Shown here: one piece after another, positions 40,222 to 52,633 of the stretch
How positions within the stretch are numbered: position 1 is the first letter of the stretch
Layout: each line of letters starts with the position of its first letter
Assembly: GCA_037349315.1 (NCBI GenBank)
Contig: JBAIAC010000641.1
Span: forward strand, 1 to 64,000
Length of the DNA: 64,000 nucleotides
DNA from: Chelydra serpentina
Lineage: Eukaryota > Chordata > Testudines > Chelydridae
Direction: 5' to 3'
The notes under the pieces: model-generated
Told to the model about the DNA's origin: nothing
Databases searched by the model: none
The model's input: the letters and a program-made list of their open reading frames with translations, nothing else
Position numbers and translations under genes: made by a program

Positions 40222-40344
40222 TAGGGTGACCAGATGTCCCGATTTTATAGGGACAGTCGGGATTTTTGGGTCTTTTTCTTATATAGGCTCCTATTACCCC
40301 CCACCCCCGTCCCGATTTTTCACACTTGCTGTCTGGTCTCCCTA
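40222..40344 (+). mobile_element. MITE 1 (unit 4)
   Basis: Same site and CCACCATC duplication as in unit 1. The right terminal repeat is mutated to GGTCTCCCTA. Confidence 0.85.
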
Positions 40345-40509
40345 CCACCATCTTAAAAGATTTCAGCGGCTTTCGAAAAGTGGAATTGCCCCTCGGAAAA
40401 AAATAAAACGAGCCGGGAGCTCCCTTCGTTCCCTCGTCCGTTTAATAGGCTCTCTGGGTTTGCATTTCACGGCACAAAAAACTGGCTTTGAAAAAAGATA
40501 TGGGCCTAT

Positions 40510-40632
40510 TAGGGTGAGCAGAGGTCCCGATTTTATAGGGACAGTCCCGATGTTGGGGTCTTTTTCTTATATAGGCTCCTATAACCCTCCACCCCCTGTC
40601 CCGATATTTCACTCTTGCTGTCTGCTCACCCT
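40510..40632 (+). mobile_element. MITE 2 (unit 4)
   Basis: Same insertion site as in unit 1, flanks GGGCCTAT and GGGCCTAC. Confidence 0.85.
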
Positions 40633-41301
40633 CGGGCCTACGTAAAATGCTCGGATCTCCCACGCTGAGCGAGAAACAACAAGGAGGCCGGTGGCACCTT
40701 AAAGATGTATTTGGAGCATAAGCTTTTGTGTGTAAAAAACCCACCAATGCCCTATAAAAAACCAGAGACAATAACACGTCTAAGACATCTTAAAACTCAC
40801 AACCCTGCTCAACGCTTGGTTTGTGAAATGCTCCGAGCTCTCTGGCTGGGAGAGGGGTTGACATTTGGCCGCGAACGTTTCCGGACAGACTTGCTGCCGG
40901 AATCATGATCAGACGCTCGAGTTGGTTCGAAGGCTGGTGAGACGAGGAACACATTGTCCGTGTTTCCTAATCGATGATACAGAAACGATTCACATTTTGT
41001 TCAGCGCGAGGTTTTCACCCAACCGAACGTCTCTTGCCCACAGAAAAGCGGGGGGGGGCCGGGGGTGAGGATCGGGGGGGGGGGGGGTGGGATGGTTTTG
41101 CCGCATGATTAGCCTGGAGCGAGCAGCAGATGAGAAAGCAGCTCTCGGGTCCCAGTTCATTATTTTACAGTTGAAAAGAATCGGTGCAAAATAACCTGCG
41201 TAAAAACCTTGTCAAATCCCCCCCCTGTCCAGGGCTCGGTGCCCAGGCTCAGCAGAGCCAGGAGCAGCTTTCTGAACACGTCAGCGGGAAACACCCCACC
41301 C

Positions 41302-41373
41302 AGCAGAGTGGCGCAGCGGAAGCGTGCTGGGCCCATAACCCAGAGGTCGATGGATCGAAACCATCCTCTGCTA
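41302..41373 (+). tRNA. Initiator tRNA-Met (CAT), copy 5
   Basis: Canonical sequence, no substitution. TTTT terminator present. Leader has CACCCCACCC where most copies have an unbroken C run. Confidence 0.96.
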
Positions 41374-42764
41374 GTTCCTGTTTTATTACTCACACCCCTG
41401 GAAATCATTCCCGCCGCCTGCCTTTGAGACCCCCAGAGAAGAGGAGCACGGTCTCCTGCTCTTTACTCTTGCACCCGGATTAAACCGAGGGGTCACGCCC
41501 CACACCGTCCCCTCCTGCTCTTTACTCTTGCACCCGGATTAAACCGAGGGGTCACGCCCCACACAGTCCCCTTCTGCAGGGAGAGAGAGGTGCTAGGACT
41601 CCCGTCACGTACAACCACAGGACGGGACCTCGGGGGGTCGTTTAGTCCCGTCCCCGGCACTCAAGGCAGGACTCAGTATTATCTAGACCAGCCCTGACGG
41701 GTGTTTGTCCAGCCTGCTCTTAAACATCCCCAATGATGGAGATTCCACAACCTCCCTCGGCAATTTATTCCAGTGCTTAACCACCCTGACAGTTAGGAAG
41801 TTTTTCCTAATGTCCGACCTAAGCTTGCTGCAATTTAAGGCCATTGCTTCTTGTCCTGTCCTCAGAGGTTAAGAAGAACAGTTTTTCTCCCCCCTTCTTT
41901 TAACAACCTTTTAGTTACTTGTATATTGTCATCATGTTCCCCCCACCCCTCAGTCTTCTCTTCTCCAGACTAAACAAACCCAATTTTTTTTTCACCCTTC
42001 CCTCCCACGCACTGTTCCCTCTAGGCTGTGCGCGGGCGCGCGCGCACACGGATCCGAAACCCCGCGCACACGGCGAAACACCGCGCGCGCAAAAATCTGC
42101 ATCGACGCACAACAATTGGCAGAGAAGAAATTCTGTGTGCACACGGGTAGCCACCCTCTTAAAATATGTCAGCGGCTTTGGAAAACTGGAATTGCCCCTT
42201 GGAAAAAAATAAAACGAGCCGGGAGCTCCCTTCGTTCCTTCGTCCGTTTAATAGGCTCTCTGGGTTTGCATCTCACTGAACAAAACTGGCTTGGAAAAAA
42301 TCTACGGGCCTCTGTAAAATGCTCGGCTCTGTCTTGCTGGGAGAGGGGTTGAAATTTGGCTGCAAACGTTTCAGGCCAGACTTGATGCCGGAATCATTAT
42401 CAGACGCTCGAGTTGGTTCGAAGGCAGGTGAGACGAGGAACACATTGTCCGTGTTTCCTAATCGATGCTCTAGAAACGATTCACATTTGTTCAGCGCGAG
42501 GTTTTCACCCAACCGAATGTCTCTTGCCCACAGAAAAGCAAGGGGGCGGGGGGATGGTTTTGCCGCATGATTAGCCTGGAGCGAGCAGCAGATGAGGAAG
42601 CAGCTCTCGGGTCCCAGTTCATTATTTTACAGCTGAAAAGAATCGGTGCAAAATAACCCGCGTGAAACACTTGTCAAATCCCCCCCCTGTCCAGGGCTCG
42701 GTGCCCAGGCTCAGCAGAGCCAGGAGCAGCTTTCTGAACACGTCAGCAGGAAACACCCCCCCCC
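41374..42764 (+). repeat. Array unit 5 (short type)
   Basis: VNTR 41454-41571 (2 copies), antisense CR1 about 41595-41997, spacer, shortened poly-G (GGGGGCGGGGGG). Confidence 0.9.
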
Positions 42765-42836
42765 AGCAGAGTGGCGCAGCGGAAGCGTGCTGGGCCCATA
42801 ACCCAGAGGTCGAAGGATCGAAACCATCCTCTGCTA
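42765..42836 (+). tRNA. Initiator tRNA-Met-like, copy 6, T-stem mismatch
   Basis: T51A in the T stem (GATGG becomes GAAGG) gives an A:A mismatch. Everything else is canonical. Possibly reduced stability. Confidence 0.85.
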
Positions 42837-44227
42837 GTTCCTGTTTTATTACTCACACCCCTGGAAATCATTCCCGCCGCCTGCCTTTGAGACCCCCAGA
42901 GAAGAGGAGCACGGTCTCCTGCTCTTTACTCTTGCACACTGATTAAACCAAGGGGTCTCACCCCACACCGTCCCCTCCTGCTCTTTACTCTTGCACCCGC
43001 ATTAAACCGAGGGGTCACGCCCCACACCGTCCCCTTCTGCAGGGAGAGAGAGGTGCTAGGACTCCCGTCACGTACAACCACAGGACGGGACCTCGGGAGG
43101 TCGTCTAGTCCCGTCCCCGGCACTCAAGGCAGGACTCAGTATTATCTAGTCCATCCCTGACACGTGTTTGTCCAACCTGCTCTTAAACATCCCCAATGAT
43201 GGAGATTCCACCACCTCCCTCGGCAATTTATTCCAGTGCTTAACAACCCTGACAGTTAGGAAGTTTTTCCTAATGTCCAAACTAAGCTTGCTGCAATTTA
43301 AGCCCATTGCTTCTTGTCCTGTCCTCAGAGGTTAAGAAGAACAGTTTTTCTCCCCCCTTCTTTTAACAACCTTTTAGTTACTTGTATATTGTCATCATGT
43401 TCCCCCCACCCCTCAGTCTTCTCTTCTCCAGACTAAACAAACCCAATTTTTTTTTCACCCTTCCCTCCCACGCACTGTTCCCTCTAGGCTGTGCGCGGGT
43501 GCGCGCGCACACGGATCCGAAACCCCGCGCACACGGCGAAACACCGCGCGTGCAAAAATCTGCATGGACGCACAACAACTGGCAGAGAAGAAATTCTGTG
43601 TGCGCACGGGTAGCCACCCTCTTAAAATATGTCAGCGGCTTTGGAAAACTGGAATTGCCCCTTGGAAAAAAATAAAACGAGCCGGGAGCGCCCTTCGTTC
43701 CCTCGTCCGTTTAATAGGCTCTCTGGGTTTGCATTTAACGGAACAAAACTGGCTTGGAATAAATCTACGGGCCTCTGTAAAATGCTCGGCTCTGTCTTGC
43801 TGGGAGAGGGGTTGACATTTGGCTGCAAACGTTTCAGGCCAGACTTGATGCTGGAATCATGATCAGACGCGCGAGTTGGTTCGAAGGCGGGTGAGACGAG
43901 GAACACATTGTCCGTGTTTCCTAATCGATGCTCTAGAAACGATTCACATTTTGTTCAGCGCGAGGTTTTCACCCAACCGAATGTCTCTTGCCCACAGAAA
44001 AGCAGGGGGGTGGTGGGATGGTTTTGCCGCATGATTAGCCTGGAGCGAGCAGCAGATGAGGAAGCAGCTCTCGGGTCCCAGTTCATTATTTTACAGCTGA
44101 AAAGAATCGGTGCAAAATAACCTGCGTAAAACACTTGTCAAATCCCCCCCCTGTCCAGGGCTCGGTGCCCAGGCTCAGCAGAGCCAGGAGCAGCTTTCTG
44201 AACACGTCAGCAGGAAACACCCCCCCC
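42837..44227 (+). repeat. Array unit 6 (short type)
   Basis: VNTR 42917-43034 (2 copies; the first has the variant GCACACTGATTAAACC..GTCTCACC), antisense CR1 about 43058-43457, spacer. Confidence 0.9.
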
Positions 44228-44299
44228 AGCAGAGTGGTGCAGCGGCAGCGTGCTGGGCCCATAACCCAGAGGTCGATGGATCGAAACCATCCTCTGCTA
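44228..44299 (+). tRNA. Initiator tRNA-Met (CAT), copy 7, C11T and A20C
   Basis: C11T leaves a T:G wobble in the D stem; A20C as in copies 1, 2 and 11. Folding is otherwise intact and it may still be expressed. Confidence 0.88.
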
Positions 44300-47169
44300 G
44301 TTCCTGTTTTATTACTCACACCCCTGGAAATCATTCCCGCCGCCTGCCTTTGAGACCCCCAGAGAAGAGGAGCACGGTCTCCTGCTCTTTACTCTTGCAC
44401 CCGCATTAAACCGAGGGGTCACGCCCCACACCGTCCCCTCCTGCTCTTTACTCTTGCACCCGCATTAAACCGAGGGGTCACGCCCCACACCGTCCCCTCC
44501 CGCTCTTTACTCTTGCACCCGCATTAAACCGAGGGGTCACGCCCCACACCGTCCCCTCCCGCTCTTTACTCTTGCACCCGCATTAAACCGAGGGGTCACG
44601 CCCCACACCGTCCCCTCCTGCTCTTTACTCTTGCACCCGCATTAAACCGAGGGGTCACGCCCCACACCGTCCCCTCCCGCTCTTTACTCTTGCACCCGCA
44701 TTAAACCGAGGGGTCACGCCCCACACCGTCCCCTCCTGCTCTTTACTCTTGCACCCGCATTAAACCGAGGGGTCACGCCCCACACCGTCCCCTCCCGCTC
44801 TTTACTCTTGCACCCGCATTAAACCGAGGGGTCACGCCCCACACCGTCCCCTCCCGCTCTTTACTCTTGCACCCGCATTAAACCGAGGGGTCACGCCCCA
44901 CACCGTCCCCTCCTGCTCTTTACTCTTGCACCCGCATTAAACCGAGGGGTCACGCCCCACACCGTCCCCTCCCGCTCTTTACTCTTGCACCCGCATTAAA
45001 CCGAGGGGTCACGCCCCACACCGTCCCCTCCTGCTCTTTACTCTTGCACCCGCATTAAACCGAGGGGCCACGCCCCACACCATCCCCCCCTGCTCTTTAC
45101 TCTTGCACCCGCATTAAACCGAGGGGCCACGCCCCACACCGTCCCCTCCCGCTCTTTACTCTTGCACCCGCATTAAACCGAGGGGTCACGCCCCACACCG
45201 TCCCCTCCCGCTCTTTACTCTTGCACCCGCATTAAACCGAGGGGTCACGCCCCACACCGTCCCCTCCCGCTCTTTACTCTTGCACCCGCATTAAACCGAG
45301 GGGTCACGCCCCACACCGTCCCCTCCTGCTCTTTACTCTTGCACCCGCATTAAACCGAGGGGTCACGCCCCACACCGTCCCCTCCTGCTCTTTACTCTTG
45401 CACCCGCATTAAACCGAGGGGTCACGCCCCACACCGTCCCCTCCTGCTCTTTACTCTTGCACCCGCATTAAACCGAGGGGTCACGCCCCACACCGTCCCC
45501 TCCTGCTCTTTACTCTTGCACCCGCATTAAACCGAGGGGTCACGCCCCACACTGTCCCCTCCTGCTCTTTACTCTTGCACCCGCGTTAAACCGAGGGGTC
45601 ACGCCCCACACCGTCCCCTCCCGCTCTTTACTCTTGCACCCGCGTTAAACCGAGGGGTCACGCCCCACACCGTCCCCTCCCGCTCTTTACTCTTGCACCC
45701 GCGTTAAACCGAGGGGTCACGCCCCACACCGTCCCCTCCCGCTCTTTACTCTTGCACCCGCGTTAAACCGAGGGGTCACGCCCCACACCGTCCCCTCCCG
45801 CTCTTTACTCTTGCACCCGCATTAAACCGAGGGGTCACGCCCCACACCGTCCCCTCCCGCTCTTTACTCTTGCACCCGGATTAAACCGAGGGGTCACGCC
45901 CCACACCGTCCCCTCCTGCTCTTTACTCTTGCACCCGGATTAAACCGAGGGGTCACGCCCCACACCGTCCCCTTCTGCAGGGAGAGAGAGGTGCTAGGAC
46001 TCCCGTCACGTACAACCGCAGGACGGGACCTCGGGAGGTCGTCTAGTCCCGTCCCCGGCACTCAAGGCAGGACTCAGTATTATCTAGACCAGCCCTGACG
46101 GGTGTTTGTCCAGCCTGCTCTTAAACATCCCCAGTGATGGAGATTCCACCACCTCCCTCGGCAATTTATTCCAGTGCTTAACCACCCTGATAATTAGGAA
46201 GTTTTTCCTAATGTCCGACCTAAGCTTCCTGCAATTTAAGCCCATTGCTTCTTGTCCTGTCCTCAGAGGTTAAGAAGAACAGTTTTTCTCCCCCCTTCTT
46301 TTAACAACCTTTTAGTTACTTGTATATTGTCATCATGTTCCCCCCACCCCTCAGTCTTCTCTTCTCCAGACTAAACAAACCCAATTTTTTTTTCACCCTT
46401 CCCTCCCACGCACTGTTCCCTCTAGGCTGTGCGCGGGCGCGCGCGCGCACACGGATCCGAAACCCCGCGCACACGGCGAAACACCGCGCGCGCAAAAATC
46501 TGCATGGACGCACAACAACTGGCAGAGAAGAAATTCTGTGTGCGCACGGGTAGCCACCCTCTTAAAATATGTCAGCGGCTTTGGAAAACTGGAATTGCCC
46601 CTTGGAAAAAAATAAAACGAGCCAGGAGCGCCCTTCGTTCCTTCGTCCGTTTAATAGGCTCTCTGGGTTTGCATCTCACTGAACAAAACTGGCTTGGAAA
46701 AAATCTACGGGCCTCTGTAAAATGCTCGGCTCTGTCTTGCTGGGAGAGGGCTTGAAATTTGGCTGCAAATGTTTCAGGCCAGACTTGCTGCCGGAATCAT
46801 GATCAGACGCGCGAGTTGGTTCGAAGGCGGGTGAGACGAGGAACACATTGTCCGTGTTTCCTAATCGATGATACAGAAACGATTCACATTTTGTTCAGCG
46901 CGAGGTTTTCACCCAACCGAATGTCTCTTGCCCACAGAAAAGCAAGGGGGGGGGGGGGGATGGTTTTGCCGCATGATTAGCCTGGAGCGAGCAGCAGATG
47001 AGGAAGCAGCTCTCGGGTCCCAGTTCATTATTTTACAGCTGAAAAGAATCGGTGCAAAATAACCTGCGTAAAAACCTTGTCAAATCCCCGCCCTGTCCAG
47101 GGCTCGGTGCCCAGGCTCAGCAGAGCCAGGAGCAGCTTTCTGAACACGTCAGCAGGAAACACCCCACCC
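44300..47169 (+). repeat. Array unit 7 (short type, giant VNTR)
   Basis: VNTR 44380-45972 is exactly 27 copies of 59 bp (1593 bp). Copies alternate CTCCTGCTC and CTCCCGCTC. A run of four to five neighbouring copies near 45580-45780 has GCGTTAAAC instead of GCATTAAAC, showing local spread of a variant. Antisense CR1 about 45996-46397, then spacer. Confidence 0.93.
44380..45972. repeat. 59-bp VNTR, 27 copies
   Basis: Unit: TCCTGCTCTTTACTCTTGCA, CCCGCATTAAACCGAGGGGT, CACGCCCCACACCGTCCCC. Largest block of the family, while other units have 2-14 copies. Contains GAGGGGTCACGCCCC, a short imperfect palindrome. Confidence 0.95.
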
Positions 47170-47241
47170 AGCAGAGTGGCGCAGCGGAAGCGTGCTGGGC
47201 CCATAACCCAGAGGTCGATGGATCGAAACCATCCTCTGCTA
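47170..47241 (+). tRNA. Initiator tRNA-Met (CAT), copy 8
   Basis: Canonical sequence. TTTT terminator present. Confidence 0.96.
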
Positions 47242-48752
47242 GTTCCTGTTTTATTACTCACACCCCTGGAAATCATTCCCGCCGCCTGCCTTTGAGACCC
47301 CCAGAGAAGAGGAGCGCGGTCTCCTGCTCTTTACTCTTGCACCCGCATTAAACCGAGGGGTCACGCCCCACACCGTCCCCTCCTGCTCTTTACTCTTGCA
47401 CCCGCATTAAACCGAGGGGCCACGCCCCACACCGTCCCCTCCTGCTCTTTACTCTTGCACCCGCATTAAACCGAGGGGTCTCGCCCCACACCGTCCCCTC
47501 CTGCTCTTTACTCTTGCACCCGGATTAAACCGAGGGGCCACGCCCCACACAGTCCCCTTCTGCAAGGAGAGACAGGTGCTAGGACTCCCGTCACGTACAA
47601 CCACAGGACGGGACCTCGGGAGGTCGTCTAGTCCCGTCCCCGGCACTCAAGGCAGGACTCAGTATTATCTAGACCGTCCCTGGCGGGTGTTTGTCCAGCC
47701 TGCTCTTAAACATCCCCAATGATGGAGATTCCACCACCTCCCTCGGCAATTTATTCCAGTGCTTAACCACCCTGACAGTTAGGAAGTTTTTCCTAATGTC
47801 CGACCTAAGCTTGCTGCAATTTAAGGCCATTGCTTCTTGTCCTGTCCTCAGAGGTTAAGAAGAACAGTTTTTCTCCCCCCTTCTTTTAACAACCTTTTAG
47901 TTACTTGTATATTGTCATCATGTTCCCCCCACCCCTCAGTCTTCTCTTCTCCAGACTAAACAAACCCAATTTTTTTTTCACCCTTCCCTCCCACGCACTG
48001 TTCCCTCTAGGCTGTGCGCGGGTGCGCGCGCACACGGATCCGAAACCCCGCGCACACGGCGAAACACCGCGCGCGCAAAAATCTGCATGGACGCACAACA
48101 ATTGGCAGAGAAGAAATTCTGTGTGCACACGGGTAGCCACCCTCTTAAAATATATCAGCGGCTTTGGAAAACTGGAATTGCCCCTTGGAAAAAAATAAAA
48201 CGAGCCGGGAGCTCCCTTCGTTCCTTCGTCCGTTTAATAGGCTCTCTGGGTTTGCATTTCACGGCACAAAACTGGCTTGGAAAAAATCTACGGGCCTCTG
48301 TAAAATGCTCGGCTCTGTCTTGCTGGGAGAGGGGTTGAAATTTGGCTGCAAACGTTTCAGGCCAGACTTGATGCCGGAATCATGATCAGACGCACGAGTT
48401 GGTTCGAAGGCGGGTGAGACGAGGAAACACATTGTCCGTGTTTCCTAATCGATGATACAGAAACGATTCACATTTTGTTCAGCGCGAGGTTTTCACCCAA
48501 CCGAATGTCTCTTGCCCACAGAAAAGCAAGGGGGGGAGGGGGATGGTTTTGCCGCATGATTAGCCTGGAGCGAGCAGCAGATGAGGAAGCAGCTCTCGGG
48601 TCCCAGTTCATTATTTTACAGTTGAAAAGAATCGGTGCAAAATAACCCGCGTAAAACACTTGTCAAATCCCCCCCCTGTCCAGGGCTCGGTGCCCAGGCT
48701 CAGCAGAGCCAGGAGCAGCTTTCTGAACACGTCAGCGGGAAACACCCCCCCC
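47242..48752 (+). repeat. Array unit 8 (short type)
   Basis: VNTR 47322-47557 (4 copies), antisense CR1 about 47581-47980, spacer with one extra A in GAGGAAACACATTG. Confidence 0.9.
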
Positions 48753-48824
48753 AGCAGAGTGGCGCAGCGGAAGCGTGCTGGGCCCATAACCCAGAGGTCG
48801 ATGGATCGAAACCATCCTCTGCTA
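48753..48824 (+). tRNA. Initiator tRNA-Met (CAT), copy 9
   Basis: Canonical sequence. TTTT terminator present. Confidence 0.96.
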
Positions 48825-50391
48825 GTTCCTGTTTTATTACTCACACCCCTGGAAATCATTCCCGCCGCCTGCCTTTGAGACCCCCAGAGAAGAGGAGCAC
48901 GGTCTCCTGCTCTTTACTCTTGCACCCGGATTAAACCGAGGGGTCACGCCCCACACCGTCCCCTCCTGCTCTTTACTCTTGCACCCGCATTAAACCGAGG
49001 GGTCACGCCCCACACCGTCCCCTCCTGCTCTTTACTCTTGCACCCGCATTAAACCGAGGGGTCACGCCCCACACCGTCCCCTCCTGCTCTTTACTCTTGC
49101 ACCCGGATTAAACCGAGGGGCCACGCCCCACACCGTCCCCTCCTGCTCTTTACTCTTGCACCCGGATTAAACCGAGGGGTCACGCCCCACACAGTCCCCT
49201 TCTGCAGGGAGAGAGAGGTGCTAGGACTCCCGTCACGTACAACCACAGGACGGGACCTCGGGAGGTCATTTAGTCCCGTCCCCGGCACTCAAGGCAGGAC
49301 TCAGTATTATCTAGACCAGCCCTGACGGGTGTTTGTCCAGCCTGCTCTTAAACATCCCCAGTGATGGAGATTCCACAACCTCCCTCGGCAATTTACTCCA
49401 GTGCTTAACCACCCTGACAGTTAGGAAGTTTTTCCTAATGTCCGACCTAAGCTTGCTGCAATTTAAGCCCATTGCTTCTTGTCCTGTCCTCAGAGGTTAA
49501 GAAGAACAGTTTTTCTCCCCCCTTCTTTTAACAACCTTTTAGTTACTTGTATATTGTCATCATGTTCCCCCCACCCCTCAGTCTTCTCTTCTCCAGACTA
49601 AACAAACCCCATTTTTTTTTCACCCTTCCCTCCCACGCACTGTTCCCTCTAGGCTGTGCGCGGGTGCGCGCGCACACGGATCCGAAACCCCGCGCACACG
49701 GCGAAACACCGCGCGCGCAAAAATCCGCATCGACGCACAACAATTGGCAGAGAAGAAATTCTGTGTGCACACGGGTAGCCACCCTCTTAAAATATGTCAG
49801 CGGCTTTGGAAAACTGGAATTGCCCCTTGGAAAAAAATAAAACGAGCCGGGAGCTCCCTTCGTTCCTTCGTCCGTTTAATAGGCTCTCTGGGTTTGCATT
49901 TCACTGAACAAAACTGGCTTGGAAAAAATCTACGGGCCTCTGTAAAATGCTCGGCTCTGTCTTGGTGGGAGAGGGGTTGAAATTTGGCTGCAAGCTTTTC
50001 AGGCCAGACTTGATGCCGGAATCATGATCAGACGCGCGAGTTGGTTCGAAGGCGGGTGAGACGAGGAACACATTGTCCGTGTTTCCTAATCGATGCTCTA
50101 GAAACGATTCACATTTGTTCAGCGCGAGGTTTTCACCCAACCGAATGTCTCTTGCCCACAGAAAAGCAAGGGGGCGGGGGGATGGTTTTGCCGCATGATT
50201 AGGCTGGAGCGAGCAGCAGATGAGGAAGCAGCTCTCGGGTCCCAGTTCATTATTTTACAGCTGAAAAGAATCGGTGCAAAATAACCCGCGTGAAACACTT
50301 GACAAATCCCCCCCCTGTCCAGGGCTCGGTGCCCAGGCTCAGCAGAGCCAGGAGCAGCTTTCTGAACACGTCAGCAGGAAACACCCCCCCC
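48825..50391 (+). repeat. Array unit 9 (short type)
   Basis: VNTR 48905-49199 (5 copies), antisense CR1 about 49223-49622, spacer, poly-G broken by C. Confidence 0.9.
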
Positions 50392-50463
50392 AGCAGAGTG
50401 GCGCAGCGGAAGCGTGCTGGGCCCATAACCCAGAGGTCGATGGATCGAAACCATCCTCTGCTA
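50392..50463 (+). tRNA. Initiator tRNA-Met (CAT), copy 10
   Basis: Canonical sequence. TTTT terminator present. Confidence 0.96.
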
Positions 50464-52561
50464 GTTCCTGTTTTATTACTCACACCCCTGGAAATCATTC
50501 CCGCCGCCTGCCTTTGAGACCCCCAGAGAAGAGGAGCGCGGTCTCCTGCTCTTTACTCTTGCACCCGGATTAAACCGAGGGGTCACGCCCCACACCGTCC
50601 CCTCCTGCTCTTTACTCTTGCACCCGCGTTAAACCGAGGGGTCACGCCCCACACCGTCCCCTCCTGCTCTTTACTCTTGCACCCGCATTAAACCGAGGGG
50701 TCACGCCCCACACCGTCCCCTCTTGCTCTTTACTCTTGCACCCGCATTAAACCGAGGGGTCACGCCCCACACCGTCCCCTCCTGCTCTTTACTCTTGCAC
50801 CCGGATTAAACCGAGGGGTCACGCCCCACACCGTCCCCTCTTGCTCTTTACTCTTGCACCCGCATTAAACCGAGGGGTCACGCCCCACACAGTCCCCTCC
50901 TGCTCTTTACTCTTGCACCCGGATTAAACCGAGGGGTCACGCCCCACACCGTCCCCTCCTGCTCTTTACTCTTGCACCCGCATTAAACCGAGGGGTCACG
51001 CCCCACACCGTCCCCTCTTGCTCTTTACTCTTGCACCCGCATTAAACCGAGGGGTCACGCCCCACACCGTCCCCTCCCGCTCTTTACTCTTGCACCCGCA
51101 TTAAACCGAGGGGTCACGCCCCACACCGTCCCCTCCCGCTCTTTACTCTTGCACCCGCATTAAACCGAGGGGTCACGCCCCACACCGTCCCCTCTTGCTC
51201 TTTACTCTTGCACCCGCATTAAACCGAGGGGTCACGCCCCACACTGTCCCCTCCTGCTCTTTACTCTTGCACCCTCATTAAACCGAGGGGTCACGCCCCA
51301 CACCGTCCCCTCCTGCTCTTTACTCTTGCACCCGGATTAAACCGAGGGGTCACGCCCCACACCGTCCCCTCCTGCAAGGAGAGAGAGGTGCTAGGACTCC
51401 CGTCACGTGCAACCACAGGACGGGACCTCGGGAGGTCGTCTAGTCCCGTCCCCGGCACTCAAGGCAGGACTCAGTATTATCTAGACCATCCCTGATGGGT
51501 GTTTGTCCAGCCTGCTCTTAAACATCCCCAGTGATGGAGATTCCACCACCTCCCTCGGCAATTTATTCCAGTGCTTAACCACCCTGACAGTTAGGAAGTT
51601 TTTCCTAATGTCCGACCTAAGCTTGCTGCAATTTAAGCCCATTGCTTCTTGTCCTGTCCTCAGAGGTTAAGAAGAACAGTTTTTCTCCCCCCTTCTTTTA
51701 ACAACCTTTTAGTTACTTGTATATTGTCATCATGTTCCCCCCACCCCTCAGTCTTCTCTTCTCCAGACTAAACAAACCCCATTTTTTTTTCACCCTTCCC
51801 TCCCACGCACTGTTCCCTCTAGGCTGTGCGCGGGTGCGCGCGCACACGGATCCGAAACCCCGCGCACACGGCGAAACACCGCGCACGCAAAAATCTGCAT
51901 GGACGCACAACAACTGGCAGAGAAGAAATTCTGTGTGCGCACGGGTAGCCACCCTCTTAAAATCTGTCAGTGGCTTTGGAAAACTGGAATTGCCCCTTGG
52001 AAAAAAATAAAACGAGCCGGGAGCGCCCTTCGTTCCCTCGTCCGTTTAATAGGCTCTCTGGGTTTGCATTTCACGGAACAAAACTGGCTTGGAAAAAATC
52101 TACGGGCCTCTGTAAAATGCTCGGCTCTGTCTTGCTGGGAGAGGGCTTGAAATTTGGCTGCAAACGTTTCAGGCCAGACTTGACGCTGGAATCATTATCA
52201 GACGCGCGAGTTGGTTCGAAGGCGGGTGAGACGAGGAACACATTGTCCGTGTTTCCTAATCGATGATACAGAAACGATTCACATTTCTTCAGCGCGAGGT
52301 TTTCACCCAACCGAATGTCTCTTGCCCACAGAAAAGCAGGGGGGGGGTGGGATGGTTTTGCCGCATGATTAGCCTGGAGCGAGCAGCAGATGAGGAAGCA
52401 GCTCTCGGGTCCCAGTTCATTATTTTACAGCTGAAAAGAATTGGTGCAAAATAACCTGCGTAAAACACTTGTCAAATCCCCCCCCTGTCCAGGGCTCGGT
52501 GCCCAGGCTCAGCAGAGCCAGGAGCAGCTTTCTGAACACGTCAGCAGGAAACACCCCCCCC
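50464..52561 (+). repeat. Array unit 10 (short type, expanded VNTR)
   Basis: VNTR 50544-51369 is exactly 14 copies. A CTCTTGCTC variant recurs at several spaced copies, suggesting duplication of multi-copy blocks. Antisense CR1 about 51393-51792, then spacer. Confidence 0.9.
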
Positions 52562-52633
52562 AGCAGAGTGGCGCAGCGGCAGCGTGCTGGGCCCATAACC
52601 CAGAGGTCAATGGATCGAAACCATCCTCTGCTA
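52562..52633 (+). tRNA. Initiator tRNA-Met-like, copy 11, A20C and G49A
   Basis: G49A gives an A:C mismatch at the top of the T stem; A20C is also present. Boxes A and B are otherwise intact. Confidence 0.83.

Larger units (their letters stand above)
36950..41301 (+). repeat. Array unit 4 (long type)
   Basis: VNTR 37030-37265 (4 copies), then the long-type insert as in unit 1: PLE 38281-38922, GC-rich module about 39068-40213, MITEs at 40222 and 40510, PLE tail about 40660-40826. The poly-G at 41049-41092 includes a single GGTGAGGATC block like minisatellite E. Confidence 0.9.

Noticed and set aside
44380..45972. CRISPR-like regular repeat
   Set aside because: No distinct spacers: the whole 59 bp repeats, and the surrounding genome is vertebrate. 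It is a VNTR.
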